64,000 bases of DNA from Chloranthus sessilifolius (GCA_021018995.1 CM037587.1:68219604-68283603); one strand, 5' to 3'; positions 1-12,780 are shown, counted from the stretch's first letter. Notes: generated by a model not told the origin, from the letters alone. Program-made: numbers and translations.

Positions 1-1111
1 CTTGACTGATTGGCCACTTCTTGACTTGGGTAGGTCATATATGACCCATACATTGGCTCTCCTTTTTGGGACTGGGCTGCTGTAGGTCCATCTCGCCTTT
101 TCAACAACTGTCGCGTCGTCTTTTTCTATGACGCATGGGCTAGGACCTAATACCTAGGGGAGTGGGTAGTTCATCAGTACCAGGGCTATCCTGCCATGCC
201 CTTGGATCCTCCCGCAGATGTCATGGATCTCGTAGGTAGTATTGAGGAGCTCACTGCAGCCTTCCTTTAAAATGGGATCCCCATCAATGCCCTTCTTATG
301 CCTGGAGACTATCGGACGTGGTACAAGTCCTTGCCATATTGGTTTATTCTTCTGCGCTTCATCCCTGGCGTTACTTTCCTATCTTTCGGTGATTCGCGCT
401 TTCAGGTATTTCTCCCCTCTCTTCTAGATTGGTTCCCTAGTCTTGATTGATCTATGACTTCCACTGACGGAATAAATCATTATCTTTTTACAGTTTGGAT
501 TGGGCGGTGATTCAGATGATGAAAGAGGAGCGGCGGCGGGTACTACTGATGCTTCAGGGACAGGTCCCTCAGATGTTGGTCCCTCAGGTGCTAGTCCCTC
601 AGGTGCCAGTCCTTCAAGCTCAGGTCCTTCAGGCTCCTCTCGTATGGGTGCCTTAGGTGGTTTACCTGTCATGGTTCATGGGACCTTTAGGCGCCTTGAC
701 GATGGCTTTCTTTCAGATCTATGCTCTGATGTAGATAGGCAGGCTCACCTTTCAGCCGAAGCGGTTCGGGTTTCTCCTCCTGAGGTGGTTCCGGGGGTAA
801 GACTTTTCATGATCAATCCTCTGCTCTTTTGAAAAATGTCCGTGTTTGTTTATAGGCCAGGTAACTAACATCCTTTCCCCTTTTGAATGTAGAACTTGGA
901 ATCGGCCATGGACCATGCCGTGTACTATCGCAACATCGATGATCTCCGGGATGTGGAGGTGGTGAGTATTCTGCTGACCTGTTTTCCTCATTGCTTTACC
1001 ATCTTTGTCTTTCAATTGATCTTGATTTGTGACCTTCGCTATGATTTGCAGCGTGCACGTGACAAGAAATCGCACTCTCTACTTAGTTGGCTTTCACAGG
1101 CATGGTCTTGA
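1..1111 (+). CDS. Partial multi-exon extra reading frame, antisense to the Tat element
   Basis: Four coding-like blocks on + are separated by three introns with GT..AG ends: block 1 to 405, block 2 494-796, block 3 893-961, block 4 1052-1111 ending in TGA. Blocks 2, 3 and 4 are 303, 69 and 60 bases, all multiples of three, and all junctions are phase 0. Block 2 encodes an acidic start (GDSDDERG), then a Gly/Ser/Pro repeat with PSG units, then a more ordinary segment. Block 4 encodes a short basic and hydrophobic tail. Block 1 includes a Trp- and Tyr-rich stretch (GEWVVHQYQGYP). I do not recognise the product. Extra reading frames antisense to gag-pol in the 3' region are known in Tat elements, some with DNA-transposon-related domains, and this position fits. 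A captured host gene piece is the alternative. The upstream part is decayed or runs off the window. Confidence 0.4.
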
Positions 1112-3224
1112 GTAGGAGATATGCGGACCTTTCAAAGTTCCTCACGCCGACGAAAGAAATAGAAGGGTGCCAGCAAGGACTGGGCTTAGTTTCTGCATTC
1201 TGAAATTTTAAACACTTTGAGATGATATTTTGGGATTTAAACAATTTGTAACAGATAATTATGGCACTTTTCAGATGATCTTTGGCTTGGGAAATGTTTA
1301 GTGCCCTTTCCCTTTTCAATGCATGCTTTGTTTCCCTGGTGTTGTATTTGACTGCTTGCAGGATGGTTTGATGATTGCTTGTAAATTGGCCCTTAAGGTT
1401 GCATTCCTTGGTGTGGATTTTTTTTTGTAAAAAGAACCATTTGTAAGTTAGGTGCATTTTCAATTTTTATGTCTCTCAAAGTAATCAGGGCAAGAAATAG
1501 TAGGTAAGCTGGCTAGGGGGTCCAGAAAGACAAAAACTCCCCCTTAAAAACTTCATTTTTGCATGAAAAAGGGCCAGATTGGTCTGGTGTATGTATTACA
1601 TGTGTCAGGCCAATCATGGGGGAAATTTGCACTGGCGCATGAAAAAGGGCCAGATTGGCCGTTGATTCCCTCCTGTACATTTATCTTTTTGTACAAAGGA
1701 AAGAAAAGAAAGCTAGACATCACACCGATATATATTTTTTGGGATGTGGTGTAAGCGGTACAGTTGTAAATGGAAAAGGAAAATCCATTATATTTACAAA
1801 AACTCCTCTTTTTTATTCTTTTTGGTTGATAGGTCTCTTTTGAGATGAAATGTGAACAGCCTGGGCATGGAAGTAAAAAAGGAAAATCATTATCTTTTAG
1901 CAAAAAGTGGTCTTCCCGCCCAGGTGCATAAAGTGTGGGCATGAAAGTGGAAAAGGAAAATTATTATCTTTGAAAAAAGGTTATCTCGCCTTCTCCTTTA
2001 TTCTCTCTTTTATTGTTTATTTTGATGCCTCAATTACAGGGTGAGATCTTGGGTCCCCTTTTGAGCATGGTCGAACCCCTTTTAAGTGGTCGGATATGAG
2101 TGAGTTTCAACAGTTTTACCAAGGTTGGACGTCAATCCCTTTAGATTAAGTCAAACCTTTCTCCTTACCTCGAGTCATACATTTGACAAAGTAGTTTCAC
2201 AAAGACAACTGGTCGGGGCCCGATTTGAACTAGCATGAGTGGCCCAAACGAAAAAAAAGGGGATAACAGGGAGACTAACCAAAAGGTTCCTCAAACATCA
2301 ATCTCATCAATCTTTTTCAAACCTTTCCCTCCTTTTTTTATCTTTTTTTATTATTTATTTTTTAATCCTTTTTTACTCACAACGCCCAAGGTGGGTTCGT
2401 CATGCCCGTGATCGCCCTCTTTTTACCCGTGGCGCCCTTTCGGGTTTTCATCACGTCCATAGGTTTAGCTCTCTTACCCCAAGTGCTCTTTCCTCTTTTT
2501 ATTTGGTCCGCACAAACTCGCTCTTTTTACCTGTAGTGCCCTTTCGGGTTTTCACCACATCCATCTTGCTTTGAGCTTGTATTTTATTTTATTTATCTTT
2601 TTTTTTTTTTTTCATCTTATTAAAAGCCACGACATAGATGCCGATTTTGTCATAGAGGGGTTCTGGTGTTGTCTCACAACTCGGCTTGTGTTGACTTAAC
2701 AAATACTATGACTGCTTGTAAACTTAAAAAGAGGGCTTTCTTTAGGGTGTAGCTTGGCCATGGGTCAATTTAGGATTTGAAGGTATGCTGGGCTAAAAAA
2801 GGTTTCCTTGATACGGTTTTAGTTTTCCACAACACACTTCTTCCTTGGGGGATTTTTACTGTGCAAGCCCCATGATTTCTCTATTCTCTTTCTTTTCTAT
2901 ATATACACATTTTTTTTGTTCCTTTGTTTTATTTTAGGAAATCTTTTTGATGTTTTGCTTTTATGATCTTTTTTGATTTTTGATAGTAATTCTACTTCCG
3001 CTCTTTTTTTTTTTTGTATATGTACATACTTTTTCTCTTTTTTTTTTCGGGGAAGGGTTTATTGAAAGAAATGCCAAGGCTCAAATAGTGTAACAAAAGA
3101 TATGATCATTTCAGGGATGCTTTTTGGTTATTGGGTTTGGAATGATGGTCTCTTTTGTGTGGTTTTTAAGCAGTCACGTATCTGTTTCACCAATACTTAC
3201 CTTGCCGCGATAGACTAAGAGTAG
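1112..3224. other. Non-coding 3' region of the Tat element
   Basis: No convincing coding sequence. The + strand is T-rich with several poly-T runs. A short unit, GCATGAAAAAGGGCCAGATT, occurs twice, near 1561 and 1638. A second unit, CCCTTTCGGGTTTTCA, occurs near 2437 and 2540, about 100 bases apart. This fits the long low-complexity stretch between integrase and 3' LTR in Tat elements. Confidence 0.55.
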
Positions 3225-4260
3225 AACCGTCGGAAATATCCAGCGTTGATGGGCTCTGGAAAATTATCTCCGTTCATGGTGGCGAGGCGGATGGCGTATC
3301 CCGACAGTACTTCCTTGATGATGTAAGGTCCCTCCTAGTCAGGCTTAAACTCCCCTCTTGGATCAGCATAGAGAGAAGGGAAGATTTTCTTCAGCATAGT
3401 GTCTCCCACCTTTAGATCTCGATCGCGAACAAGTTTATTGTAAGCGTGTGTGATTCACCTTTTGTAAACTTGGGTATGACACCAGGTCAGTAGCCTTTTC
3501 TCATCCAGTAGTTCAATTGATCAAAGCAGGATCTCTCTCTCAGCTTCGGATAAGCTTGATTCCATGAGTATGCAGAGCGAGGGTACGTCAACTTCTACCG
3601 GTAGGGCGACCTCAGTTCCATACACAAAGGAGAATGGTGTTGCCCCTGTAGCTATATGGATCAACGTTCTGTAGGCCCATAATGGAAATTGTAACATTTC
3701 GCTCCAATCTCGATAAGTGACGACCATTTTCTCTAGGATGCGGACGACATTCTTGTTAGCAGCTTCGACAGCTCCTTTGGTTTGTGGCCGATAATGCGAT
3801 GAGCGGTGGTGCTTGATTTTATACTGTTCGTAGAAGGCTCTGATGTGTTTGTTCATGAAGTTTATGCCATTGTCGGTGATGATATCCTTGGGTACTCTAA
3901 ATCGGCACACAATATTGCTCTTGAGGAATTTCTCGACGTGCACGACCATGATATTGGCGTAGGATGTTGCCTCCACCAATTTGGTGAAGTATTCGATGGC
4001 GACCAAGATAAACTGATGTCCGTTTGAGGCCTTCAGATTAATCATTCTGACGGTGTCGAGGCCCTAGGTGGCGAAGGGCTAAAGAGTGGTCATGCAATGT
4101 AGATTGATGGCAGGAGCGTGTATCAGACTAGAGTGTTCTTGACACTTGTAGCACTTCTGAAAATGCTTGCAGCAGTCTGATTCCATAGTGATTTAAAAGT
4201 ATCCTTGCCGTAAGATTTTCTTAGCGAGCATGTGACCGCTGACGTGGGCACCGCATACTC
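3225..4260 (-). pseudogene. Tat element integrase region
   Basis: The - strand translation shows an integrase core. Visible are NGHQFILVAIEYFTKLVEA and TDNGINFMNKHIRAFYEQYK, which hold the first two catalytic acidic positions, and RPQTKGAVEAANK with the third, followed by the LWAYRT and GATPFSFVYGTEVALPVE blocks typical of Tat integrases. The zinc-binding part lies to the right (about 4050-4260). A C-terminal tail with NGDNFPEPINA ends near 3225. In the live family it inserts the cDNA copy into the genome. This copy is a fossil with several breaks. Confidence 0.85.
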
Positions 4261-4790
4261 TCTCGTGGATCTCCTTCATGATATTGACTGCTTTGCTCTT
4301 GGTAAGGCACATGAGCAAAATGTTGTTGAACGATTGCTAGTAAAGGCATTCCCCGCAAATGACATAGCCTGCCACTAAACGTTGAATAGTTTGTCTATCC
4401 TCTTTGGATGTCCCCTCGGGGAAAGCTTGAGTCTCGCGGAAGTTCTTGATATCTGAGAACCAAGGTGGCTTATCATTCGGCTTTGTAGGTTCCTCAATCT
4501 GGAGCAGAAGGCCGGCTCATTCCTCTGCTCAATCATGATCGACTTCATCACAACACCATAGGGATTTCTACCATTAACGCCAAAGTTGCTAATGCATCAA
4601 CAAAACGATTCCTTATTCGCGGGACATAGGAGAACGTGACATCCTTAAAACATGCAATCAGGCCCTCAAGATGCTCATGGTAAGGGATCAATTTTTCATC
4701 TTTCGTCTTCCAATCTTCATTCGTTTGGCAAATGATCAGCTGTGAATCGCCGAATACTTAGAGGCGTGTCACGTTTAGATCGAGAGTTGC

Positions 4791-5120
4791 CTATAGGCCT
4801 ACTGCACAAGCTTCATACTTGTCTATGTTATTAGTGCAAGGGAAGTTGAGTTTGATGGAGACCAGTACGTGGGATCCTCTCGGCGAAATAAGAATGGTGC
4901 CAACTCCCTGACCTTCAGCATTTGCTGCCCCGTCAAAGTGCATTACCCATGATTCCTCTGCTTCTTCAGTATCATCTTCTGTCATGAACAAGATGTCTTC
5001 ATCAGGGAACTCGGTTCTCAAGGGCTCATAATCGGGCAATGGATTGTTGGCAAAATGATCAGTGAGTGCCTGCCCCTTGATCGACTTCTGAGTGATGTAA
5101 GTGATATCAAACTCAGACAA
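4791..5120 (-). pseudogene. Tat element second (additional) RNase H domain
   Basis: The open stretch includes ESWVMHFDGAANAEGQGVG, ISPRGSHVLVSIKLNF and NNIDKYEACAVGL. These match the additional RNase H found between the first RNase H and integrase in the Tat lineage: the DGA motif gives the first catalytic Asp and the EAC motif the Glu. It cuts RNA in RNA-DNA hybrids and is thought to have been acquired from a host-type RNase H. Its presence fixes the lineage as Tat rather than Athila or chromovirus. Confidence 0.85.
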
Positions 5121-5210
5121 TAAAAGCTGCCATCATGTAGTTCGTCTAGTAAGAGCCAGCTTCTCAAATAAGTACTTCAATGGGTCCATTCGGGATAGGA
5201 GTAGAATGGC

Positions 5211-6422
5211 TTAGGATAGAAAGTAATGGCAAAGCCTCTGAGTGGCCCATACAAGAGCTAGGCATGTTTTCTCCAGATGAGAATAACGCGTCTCATAGTC
5301 AATAAACTTCTTGCTGAGATAGTAGATAGCCTGCTCCCTTCTTCCCATCTCATCATGCTGCCCTAAGACACATCCCATCAAAACTTTCGTCGTGGAGAGA
5401 TATATCAAGAGTGGTCTCCCCTGCTCGGCTGGTACCAACACAGGTGGATTGAGGAGGTAGCATTTGATTTTATCGAATGCCACCTGACAATTGTCGTTCC
5501 ATTCAACGGGTGAGCTCTTTCGAAGTAGCTTGAAGGTCGACGTGCAGATTGGAGACAGCTGTGCAATGAATCGACTGATATACTTTATCCTGCCCAAGAA
5601 TCCTCTGACCTCTTTCTCAGTAGACGGCGGTGGCATTTCTGTGAGGGCCTTTACTTTGACTGGGTCGATGAATCCTAGAAGTTTTTTAGACATAGCGCCA
5701 AATGCGCACTCATGTGGATTCAGACGTAACTTGTACTTTCTCAGCCTCTTAAACAGCTTCTGGAGGTTTACTAATTGATCGCTTTGCTCCAGTCACTTGG
5801 CTATCATATCATCGACATACACTTCAATTTCTCGATGCATCATGTCGTGAAATAGTTCAGTCATAGCTCTCTGGTACATTGCCCCAACATTCTTTAGCCT
5901 AAATGACGTGATTCGATAATAAAAGGTTCCCCAGGGGGTGATGAATGCCATCTTTTCTCGGTCGGCCTCTTCCATCTTTATCTGGTTGTATCCGGAGAAT
6001 CCATCCATGAAAGAAAGCATCTCGTGCCTAGCAGTGTTATCGACCAAGATGTTGATGTGTGGCAAGGGGAAATCATCCTTCGGGCTCCCCTTGTTCAGGT
6101 TTCAGAAATTGATGCACATATGGACTTTTCCATCCTTCTTCGGTACTGGGATGATATTGGTTAGCCACAGGGGGTATTTAGATACCATGAGAAAATATGC
6201 ATCATATTGTTTAATGACCTCGTCCTTGACGTTCAACATTCACTCGGGTTGGAGACATCTTAGCTTCTGCTTGACTGGCTTCATAGCAGGGTAGAGTGGC
6301 AACTCATGCTCGACCAAATCAGTGTCCAAACCAGACATATCCTCATACGACCAGGCAAAAATGTCTTGGTATGATCGAAGGAAATCAATCATGCTTTTTC
6401 TTTCTTCGGGAGACAGCGACAT
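5211..6422 (-). pseudogene. Tat element reverse transcriptase and first RNase H
   Basis: Reverse transcriptase parts are clear on the - strand. At 6240-6422 is the N-terminal block (LRSYQDIFAWSYEDMSGLD). At 5793-6065 are the palm blocks with SFMDGFSGYNQIKM, the AFITPWGTFYY block and the YVDDMIAK active site. At 5211-5693 is the connection with GFLGRIKYISRFIAQL and the start of RNase H (YYLSKKFIDYETRYSHLEKT). The enzyme copies element RNA to DNA. The region is spread over several frames, so it is a fossil. Confidence 0.9.
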
Positions 6423-7434
6423 TTTGATCTTGGTAATTCAGGGAATTTTCTCAGTCTCTAGATTGACATCCTTTGTTTCTTCAACAATGCGGGTAGGGCC
6501 ATGCTCAAAGTCAGCAAACCGGTCAAGGAGCTCATTGGGGAGCTCCTCAAAAGGGACATCCTCATCCAGACTCTTAATTCTTATATCTTATTGTATTTCT
6601 ACAGGAAAGGGGTCTATTTCACGTGGGACGGGTATTTCGATTAAGGCATCTATTTGTGGGATTTCATTCAGAATTTTGAAAGACAATATTTTTGGATTTG
6701 ATATTTTCTCTATGTTTTTAGAATTTTTGTCTTCTTTGAAAATGGGCCCTTGGCAAAGCGAGTCCCTATATATACACGGTATTGCTTGCCAAGGGCTTAT
6801 CTCACTTTTTATAAGTTATTTTTTTTTAGAAAATGGGTGTCAAATTTCAGGCTACCTGCCACTTCCAGAGTTTAGGGCAAGGATGTCCAATTGTGTACCT
6901 GAGATGTCGCTCCTTTACCTGTTCGGATGGGGGTGCTGACTGATACGGCTCTTCGGAGTCAGCCTCCATCATGTAGATCCTGGGCTCGTCTGCGATTATG
7001 TCCTCAAACGTCAATATAGTTTTATGGTGATTTACCATAGGGGGAGATTATTAAGGTAGGGAATGTCATTCCTCAAAGAGGGATAACGCGGCCATGTCTA
7101 TTTCCAAGCTGGGAAGGATAATGTGGGGATTGGTGAGGTGAACGGGTGCTGTGGGTTTTTGTGGGGTTAATCGGGTTGCCCCATTCTGGTCAATCTTCAC
7201 AACCCCGGCACTCACGAATGAATCTTTGATGTGAGGTCTGGGATGAGGTTTGTGTATCCCCCTAACTCTTGCAGCTGCCGTGGCACAAGCTTTCTCCTTA
7301 GCCTCTCGCACCTCTTCTTCTGTGGGCTTGTAACCTAACCCAAATCTGACTTTCTGACTACCCTTGGCTGTGACTGGCTCTCTTCTGCTTTACAGTCTGG
7401 GCCCAAGTCCTCTTCCTTTTTGATAACCCCACTT
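6423..7434 (-). pseudogene. Tat element spacer between protease and reverse transcriptase
   Basis: This stretch holds only short open pieces on the - strand, for example one at 6847-7038 and one at 7066-7311 rich in Pro, His and Lys. It is consistent with the linker between protease and reverse transcriptase in Tat polyproteins. No separate domain is recognised. Confidence 0.5.
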
Positions 7435-8541
7435 CTAGAGCATGGCCACCGCTGCTTCCATTCCGCCTCCGAGTTTTAAAGTGATACTTCCCGAGGGCTC
7501 TGGGACAACTGTTGACACCTCATATTCAAAACTATGGAGGTCGGTGTCTTCATCTGTATGTGGTACATCCAGTATTTTTGGATTCTCAATGCTATGGATC
7601 GCCTTCTCCTTCTCGTCATGCCCTTCACCAATGATGGTGATCACCTTCTACCCAGATATAAATTTGATCTTTTGATGCAGCGTCGATGGTACTGTCCCAA
7701 CTTCGTGTAACCACGAGCGCCCTATCAATAAGTTGAACGAGGATTTGATATCCATCACCTGAAATAATATGGGAAAGGTCATTAGCCCAATTACTAGCTC
7801 AAGCTCAACTTCTCTTATTATTTCCCTTCTTGTATTGTCAAAATCTCGTGCACTGATTCTCATAGGTCTTAACATGCACGGATCTACCCCGATCTTGCAC
7901 ACATTTAGAGCTGACCCATTATTGATTAAAACCAAAGGGATTATCATGTTTTCAGATTCAACAGTAATATTGAGGAATTTTGTGTGACTGTTTCCCTATT
8001 CTGGTAAATCCACATCCGAAAATGAAATGGCATTTGGAGCCATCACTTGACTAATTATTTGCCCGACTTCATCTGGGCTCACCTGTAGAGATACGTGCGC
8101 ATTTTTTAACGCCCCCATTAAAGCTTAAAATTGGAGCAGGGACATCATCAATAAATCCCAAACTGTGATATGAGCCGACATTCTTCTCAACTGAGTCTCT
8201 AGTATATGTTCACGGCTCATTTTTTCAAAAGGGTTTACAACACTATCCTTCTTTCCCTCTGGTTGGGTTTTTACTGCTGCTGGTGCTTTCGGCTACTTAG
8301 ATATCTTTCCTGATATGGTAACAAAGTCTACTGCCTCTTCTCTGCTGCTACTGGCATTGACATCCGTCTACTCATAACTCAGTGGGACCTGATGAGGATT
8401 GTAAATTGATTCTGAGATCTGAAATGGCGTAGCTGCCTGTATCTGGTGCACTTGTACTATTGGCCCAGGATGGGTGGGTAAGACTTGTTTAACTTCGGTG
8501 ATAGATGCGTGGGTGGAAAAGTTAGGCCAGGTGGGGGTGGT
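7435..8541 (-). pseudogene. Tat element aspartic protease region
   Basis: At 7648-7947 the - strand carries a degenerate retroviral-type protease: PLVLINNGSALNV in the place of the catalytic motif and LIGRSWLHEVGTVPSTLHQK, the conserved block just downstream in Tat proteases. The active site is not canonical here. The rest, to 8541, is the segment between gag and protease. The insertion of the tandem array lies directly at its right edge. Confidence 0.75.
8537..8541. repeat. Left target-site duplication of the array (GTGGT)
   Basis: GTGGT directly precedes the first LTR base of the array and recurs directly after its last base at 33453-33457. A 5 bp duplication is what Gypsy integrases make. 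Confidence 0.85.
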
Positions 8542-10371
8542 TGTTGTCGCTCCAAGTGTGCCATAATTGTGTGCATTATGAATAAAGAATTAAAGAATTA
8601 AAGAATGCTAAGTTATATGGATGTTAACTTATGAAAGGAATATCGGCAGCACACTGGGGCTAACATTAGCCTGCAAGATCAGGGCCAATTGTAGCAAGTT
8701 TTAAAAGTAAGTATTTCAAGATCGTCCACAGAGAATTTGTCTAAAATGAGAGATAAACCTCCAGATCTGTGCTACCAGATCTGGCTCTATAATTATCTAG
8801 AAAGCAGATAAAGAGAGAGTGTTGGGTTTTGTCACGTTTAACTAAAAGCAAATAAAGAAAAGAACTAACTACGTGATCCAGATCCGAGTTGTGGAGGTGT
8901 TTAAAATAAATCAAATGCAGAAATAATAGCTTCATGTATTTTAGCCTTTGAATTTTAATGGAGAATCTGTATTCCAATAGAGCAGATTCAATCTTCATCT
9001 GGCTACCAGCACAGATGTAAGAGAAATAAATCCGAATTAAGGAATAGGTTTAGACTTATGGCTATGATCTGTCCAATGGTCACAGATCATCCAATAGTTG
9101 TGGCCTGTTCTTTAGTTCAGAACATGAACATCACTGTAAGTCTTTGCTAGAATTAGGTTACCAACGCTAATTCGCAGGGACAATGAATTAAGGGAAGTTG
9201 GATGCGGTGAGTGAATCTAAAGAAGTCTAATGCACTAAGGTGAACATTAGAACCCTCGACATGACTCCAATGGAGAAGACACAAATGACAGGAACTTTTT
9301 AACATCCAAAATTACAATTACAAAGCCTGGCTTTAGAAAGCCCTCGGACTTGCGTCTTGAATCCGATCTCCTTGGAGTTACAAATCACTCAACAACTCTC
9401 AAAAGTAAAACAAAAGAAGCTATTACAGGAGGTACGATAGGCTATCGTAGGAAGGTAGGGAAATAGAGATGAAAACTCAAAATCTGGATGCCACAATTGG
9501 GCAAATGTCTTCTCTATTTATAACTTGCCCTTGATCCTCCACAGGGCTGAGTTGACCAATCGAAGTGTTCAGATCTGGATTGCCCAATGGCGATTGAGCA
9601 CGGGGATCCAGATGCTTACGCCAATGAAAATGCTCGATCCGGTTCACCAATCAGCGCTAGAAGCATCAATTACATTATGGAATTCAAAAATCTGTTTGAG
9701 CTTCTAGAAGTTCCCGCCAAGTGATTTCATCTTTGAGCGCTCACATGGGTTGGAATATGCTTTTGGATCTTGATTGGAATCTTCCAAATGTCCTGGGTCA
9801 TTAAATGCATTGGGCGCATCACGAGAGATTCTTGAAATGCCCTTTAAACAAGCCGTAATTCCCGAATGTCCTTTAGAGTTTAAGTGCCTTTTCGCAAAGT
9901 GTTTTGGCTCCAAGTTCTTTTCAAAGCAATTTGGCTTCGAAAGTCTTTTCGCAGCGACTTCTCCCAGATCTTCTATTCGAAAAGGAAATTTCAACTATTC
10001 AGCAGACATGGTTCTTTTCGAGTAGTTCATTACTGACTCGTAATCAATTGAGCAGAACTTTGACCTTTTCGAAAAGTACTTTTTACTTTGATTTGAACTT
10101 TTAACTTGATTTCTTCTTTGCGAATGGATCCTTCTTCTTCTTGGTCTTTTCTTGCTCTTTTAGGACCTTTTTAGCCATTCTTTGAGGCTATTTCTTCACT
10201 CCTCTTTGAGCTTGACATGAGTTGTCGACTTTTGATCATTTTAGGATGCTTTTCGGACTTGGACTGTCTAATTGGTTAGGTAAAATGCACACTAAAGCAC
10301 TTATTTAGTCTTCTCAAGGGTCTTTCAAAGCTCATGTTTAGGGGTGAAAATGGTATTTTCACTACTTAACA
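8542..10371 (-). repeat. Array LTR 1
   Basis: 1830 bases, starting TGTTGTCGCTCC and ending ACTTAACA on +. A TATA box (TATAAATAG on -) lies at 9514-9522. Upstream of it on -, at about 9880-10080, is a cluster of TTTTCGCAAAG-like motifs. Open frames inside it are not genes. Confidence 0.93.
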
Positions 10372-12346
10372 CACCCAAACCTAAGCTTTGCTAGTCCACG
10401 AGCAAAGAAACATAAAAACAAAGTAAAGAGCCACTTTTGTAGGAACAGTGCATTTAGCATATGCAACAAGCCTTTTCAACCCCTAGGTGATCCCTAGAGG
10501 AGGAGTGAAGTCTCGAGGGTTTTCGAAGGTACCCACAAACTTCTCCATGGGACAGTTGGCATTAGTGCCTTTGTTATCTCATGAGCAATCAAAGATCGAA
10601 ATTAGTTACTCTTGAATCCATGTTTACACGAAATTTAGTTGTATTGTTTGCAAGGAGATTTCAACATTTATAAACCTCATGAATGTTTCAATATTTCCAA
10701 TCTGTGAGCAGTCATAGAAAATCATACAAATGTGCGAAGAAGCTCATCCTATGGATAAAAATTAGGTTATAAGTCATACTTAATGTGCTCAAGTTCCAAC
10801 CCAAACACTCACGGGGTACTCATCGCTGTTTTTGTTGAGGGGTTCATTTTCACTCAAGCTCAAGAGCGCTTACATCTCCCAAAATGGATCTCAGAAGCAT
10901 GAGCATAGGCATGATTCTAGGCAATGGCATCATTGACATCTCCTCACCATAGATTGGGGAACTTATCTCCACATGACAGCTCACTCAACTTTGGATCACA
11001 AGGACTTTTAATCTAGGTTTGTTTGTATGGCTTATGGAGTGAAGTTTCAAGGAAAGGCGCTTGAACAGGGTTTGAATTTGAGAACTCAGTGAAGTGCGTG
11101 AGATGGTTCATGACTCCACCTTTTGAGTTTAGCTTCTTTCTTCTTCTTCGAGATTCTCACATTCACAAATGATCAGCTTCTTTCTTTGATCTTGCATTTT
11201 TCATCATAAGGTCCCTTTTTTGCCTTTTTGCTTGCAACTTTTTCACATTGTTTGTCTCTTCCTTTCTCACCACCATATTGCCTGCTTTTGAGGTATTTTC
11301 TTCATTTTCTTGATGTTGCCTGTAAATGGTCCATCTTCGCTTCTTTTCTCCTTTACCTCCCAATTCTCAGAGTGAGGGAAGGCTGAATTGGTTCCATAGG
11401 TTCCAAGTACTTTTGGATATTTTTGATGAAGAATTGTAGGATTTACAGCTCAAATGGGGTACAAACAGGGCAGATTTTTCTTGGTTGGTTCTCATAGGTT
11501 CAAGTCCCAAAGAAGGCCTTGATCTTTTCCTCGCCATGAGTGTCACATTGTTTTAATTTGGAGTTTCCTAACTTCTAGTGGATCTAATGCCTCACCAATC
11601 TTTTGAATCGTAAAAAAATTGCCTCACCACTCTTCAACAGAGATGGAAAATATATGAGCTCAATTCTCACCGGTTATGGTTTTTCCTTGAGCTTTTAAGT
11701 ATATCTTTACCTTTTTCTCTTCCTTTTGACTTACTACGTCGATACCAAGATGTTTTTATGGTGTAATCATCATGGAAATGTAGACTATCGCAAGGTTTAG
11801 AATGTCTAAATTTTTGCAAAGAATATTTAAAAATTTCCTAGTTAACTTGATTCTTAAGTACATTAAATTCTTCCCGCTTACTTAGGTGATTTTTCCGCTT
11901 TATGCCGATCGTCCAGGGCAGATCTGTCATGCCACACCCCAAACTTATGAGGAGCAAAGTGTCCTCACCGGTTCAAAGGTGGCATGGTCCCATTATTCGA
12001 AAAACATGAAGGAAATCATAAACAAAGCAGAAGTAAAACATGACAAAGGAGCATTGGAGAAAGCAAAATTTATTGACTAGAAACATTAAGAAGAAAAGAA
12101 AATTAAAGATGAGGGGGACTGGATTAAGGAGAGGAAACTGTGAGGAACCGTGTCCTCACCGGGTTTGATGTAAGGGGAAAAATAAAATAGGCTTGCTCGC
12201 CATGATCTAATGAAAAGATTGGAAAAATAATTACGTAACAATGAATGTAAAATGAAAAAAGAAAAAAGAAAAGAAAAAGAAGTGCATGTAATTGGACAAA
12301 AGAACAGATTTATATATTATATTTAGAAACAAAGTACATGCAAACA

Positions 12347-12780
12347 TTAATAACTTGGATCAAAGTCGCTACCATAAGTTGGGTCATTGGGGTCTGAGCT
12401 AGAGTCACTGGTTGAACTTGAATCAGAGTTGGAATCAGAACTTGATGGTGATTTCTCAGGACTGGAATTCTTGAGCTCAGTGTACTCTTTGGACTTGATC
12501 TTCTTGGTGAGGCCCAGATGTTTGGTCAGTCGTCATTCGTTCTTGAGCTAGTTTGGTATGTTCTTGAACTAGTTGAGCTTGGAGCATAGCTACCTTGTGT
12601 TGCTCAAATTTCACCAATTGGTATGTTTGTCCAACCAGATCCCTCATCTTCTCTCTCTCTCAAATTGCATGAAATGCTCTAATTTTTATTTTGGCCTCAT
12701 AAGGGGTTCGGATGTAGGCCTCTGAATCAGCCATTTCTTCTCGCACATCCCTACGGATGTAGGGATTTTCACATGGCCCG
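12347..12780 (-). pseudogene. Reading-frame remnant with Ser/Asp-rich tail in the array element
   Basis: On the - strand this stretch reads as protein-like in all four internal regions (also about 18175-18560, 23933-24300 and 29664-30080). A helical, Gln-rich part (KVAMLQAQLVQEHTKLAQ) is followed by a charged part (KKIKSKEY) and a Ser/Asp-rich end finishing DPNDPTYGSDFDPSY. The shared stop position and the biased composition suggest the tail of a once real product, perhaps an extra ORF of an Athila-like ancestor. I do not recognise a family. It is broken in the copies seen here. Confidence 0.5.

Noticed and set aside
9774-10104. Open frames on both strands in the array LTRs (for example 9774-10025 and 9704-9994, with echoes in LTRs 2-5)
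   Set aside because: They lie in the U3 part of LTRs, overlap each other on opposite strands, and their frames are not kept between copies.
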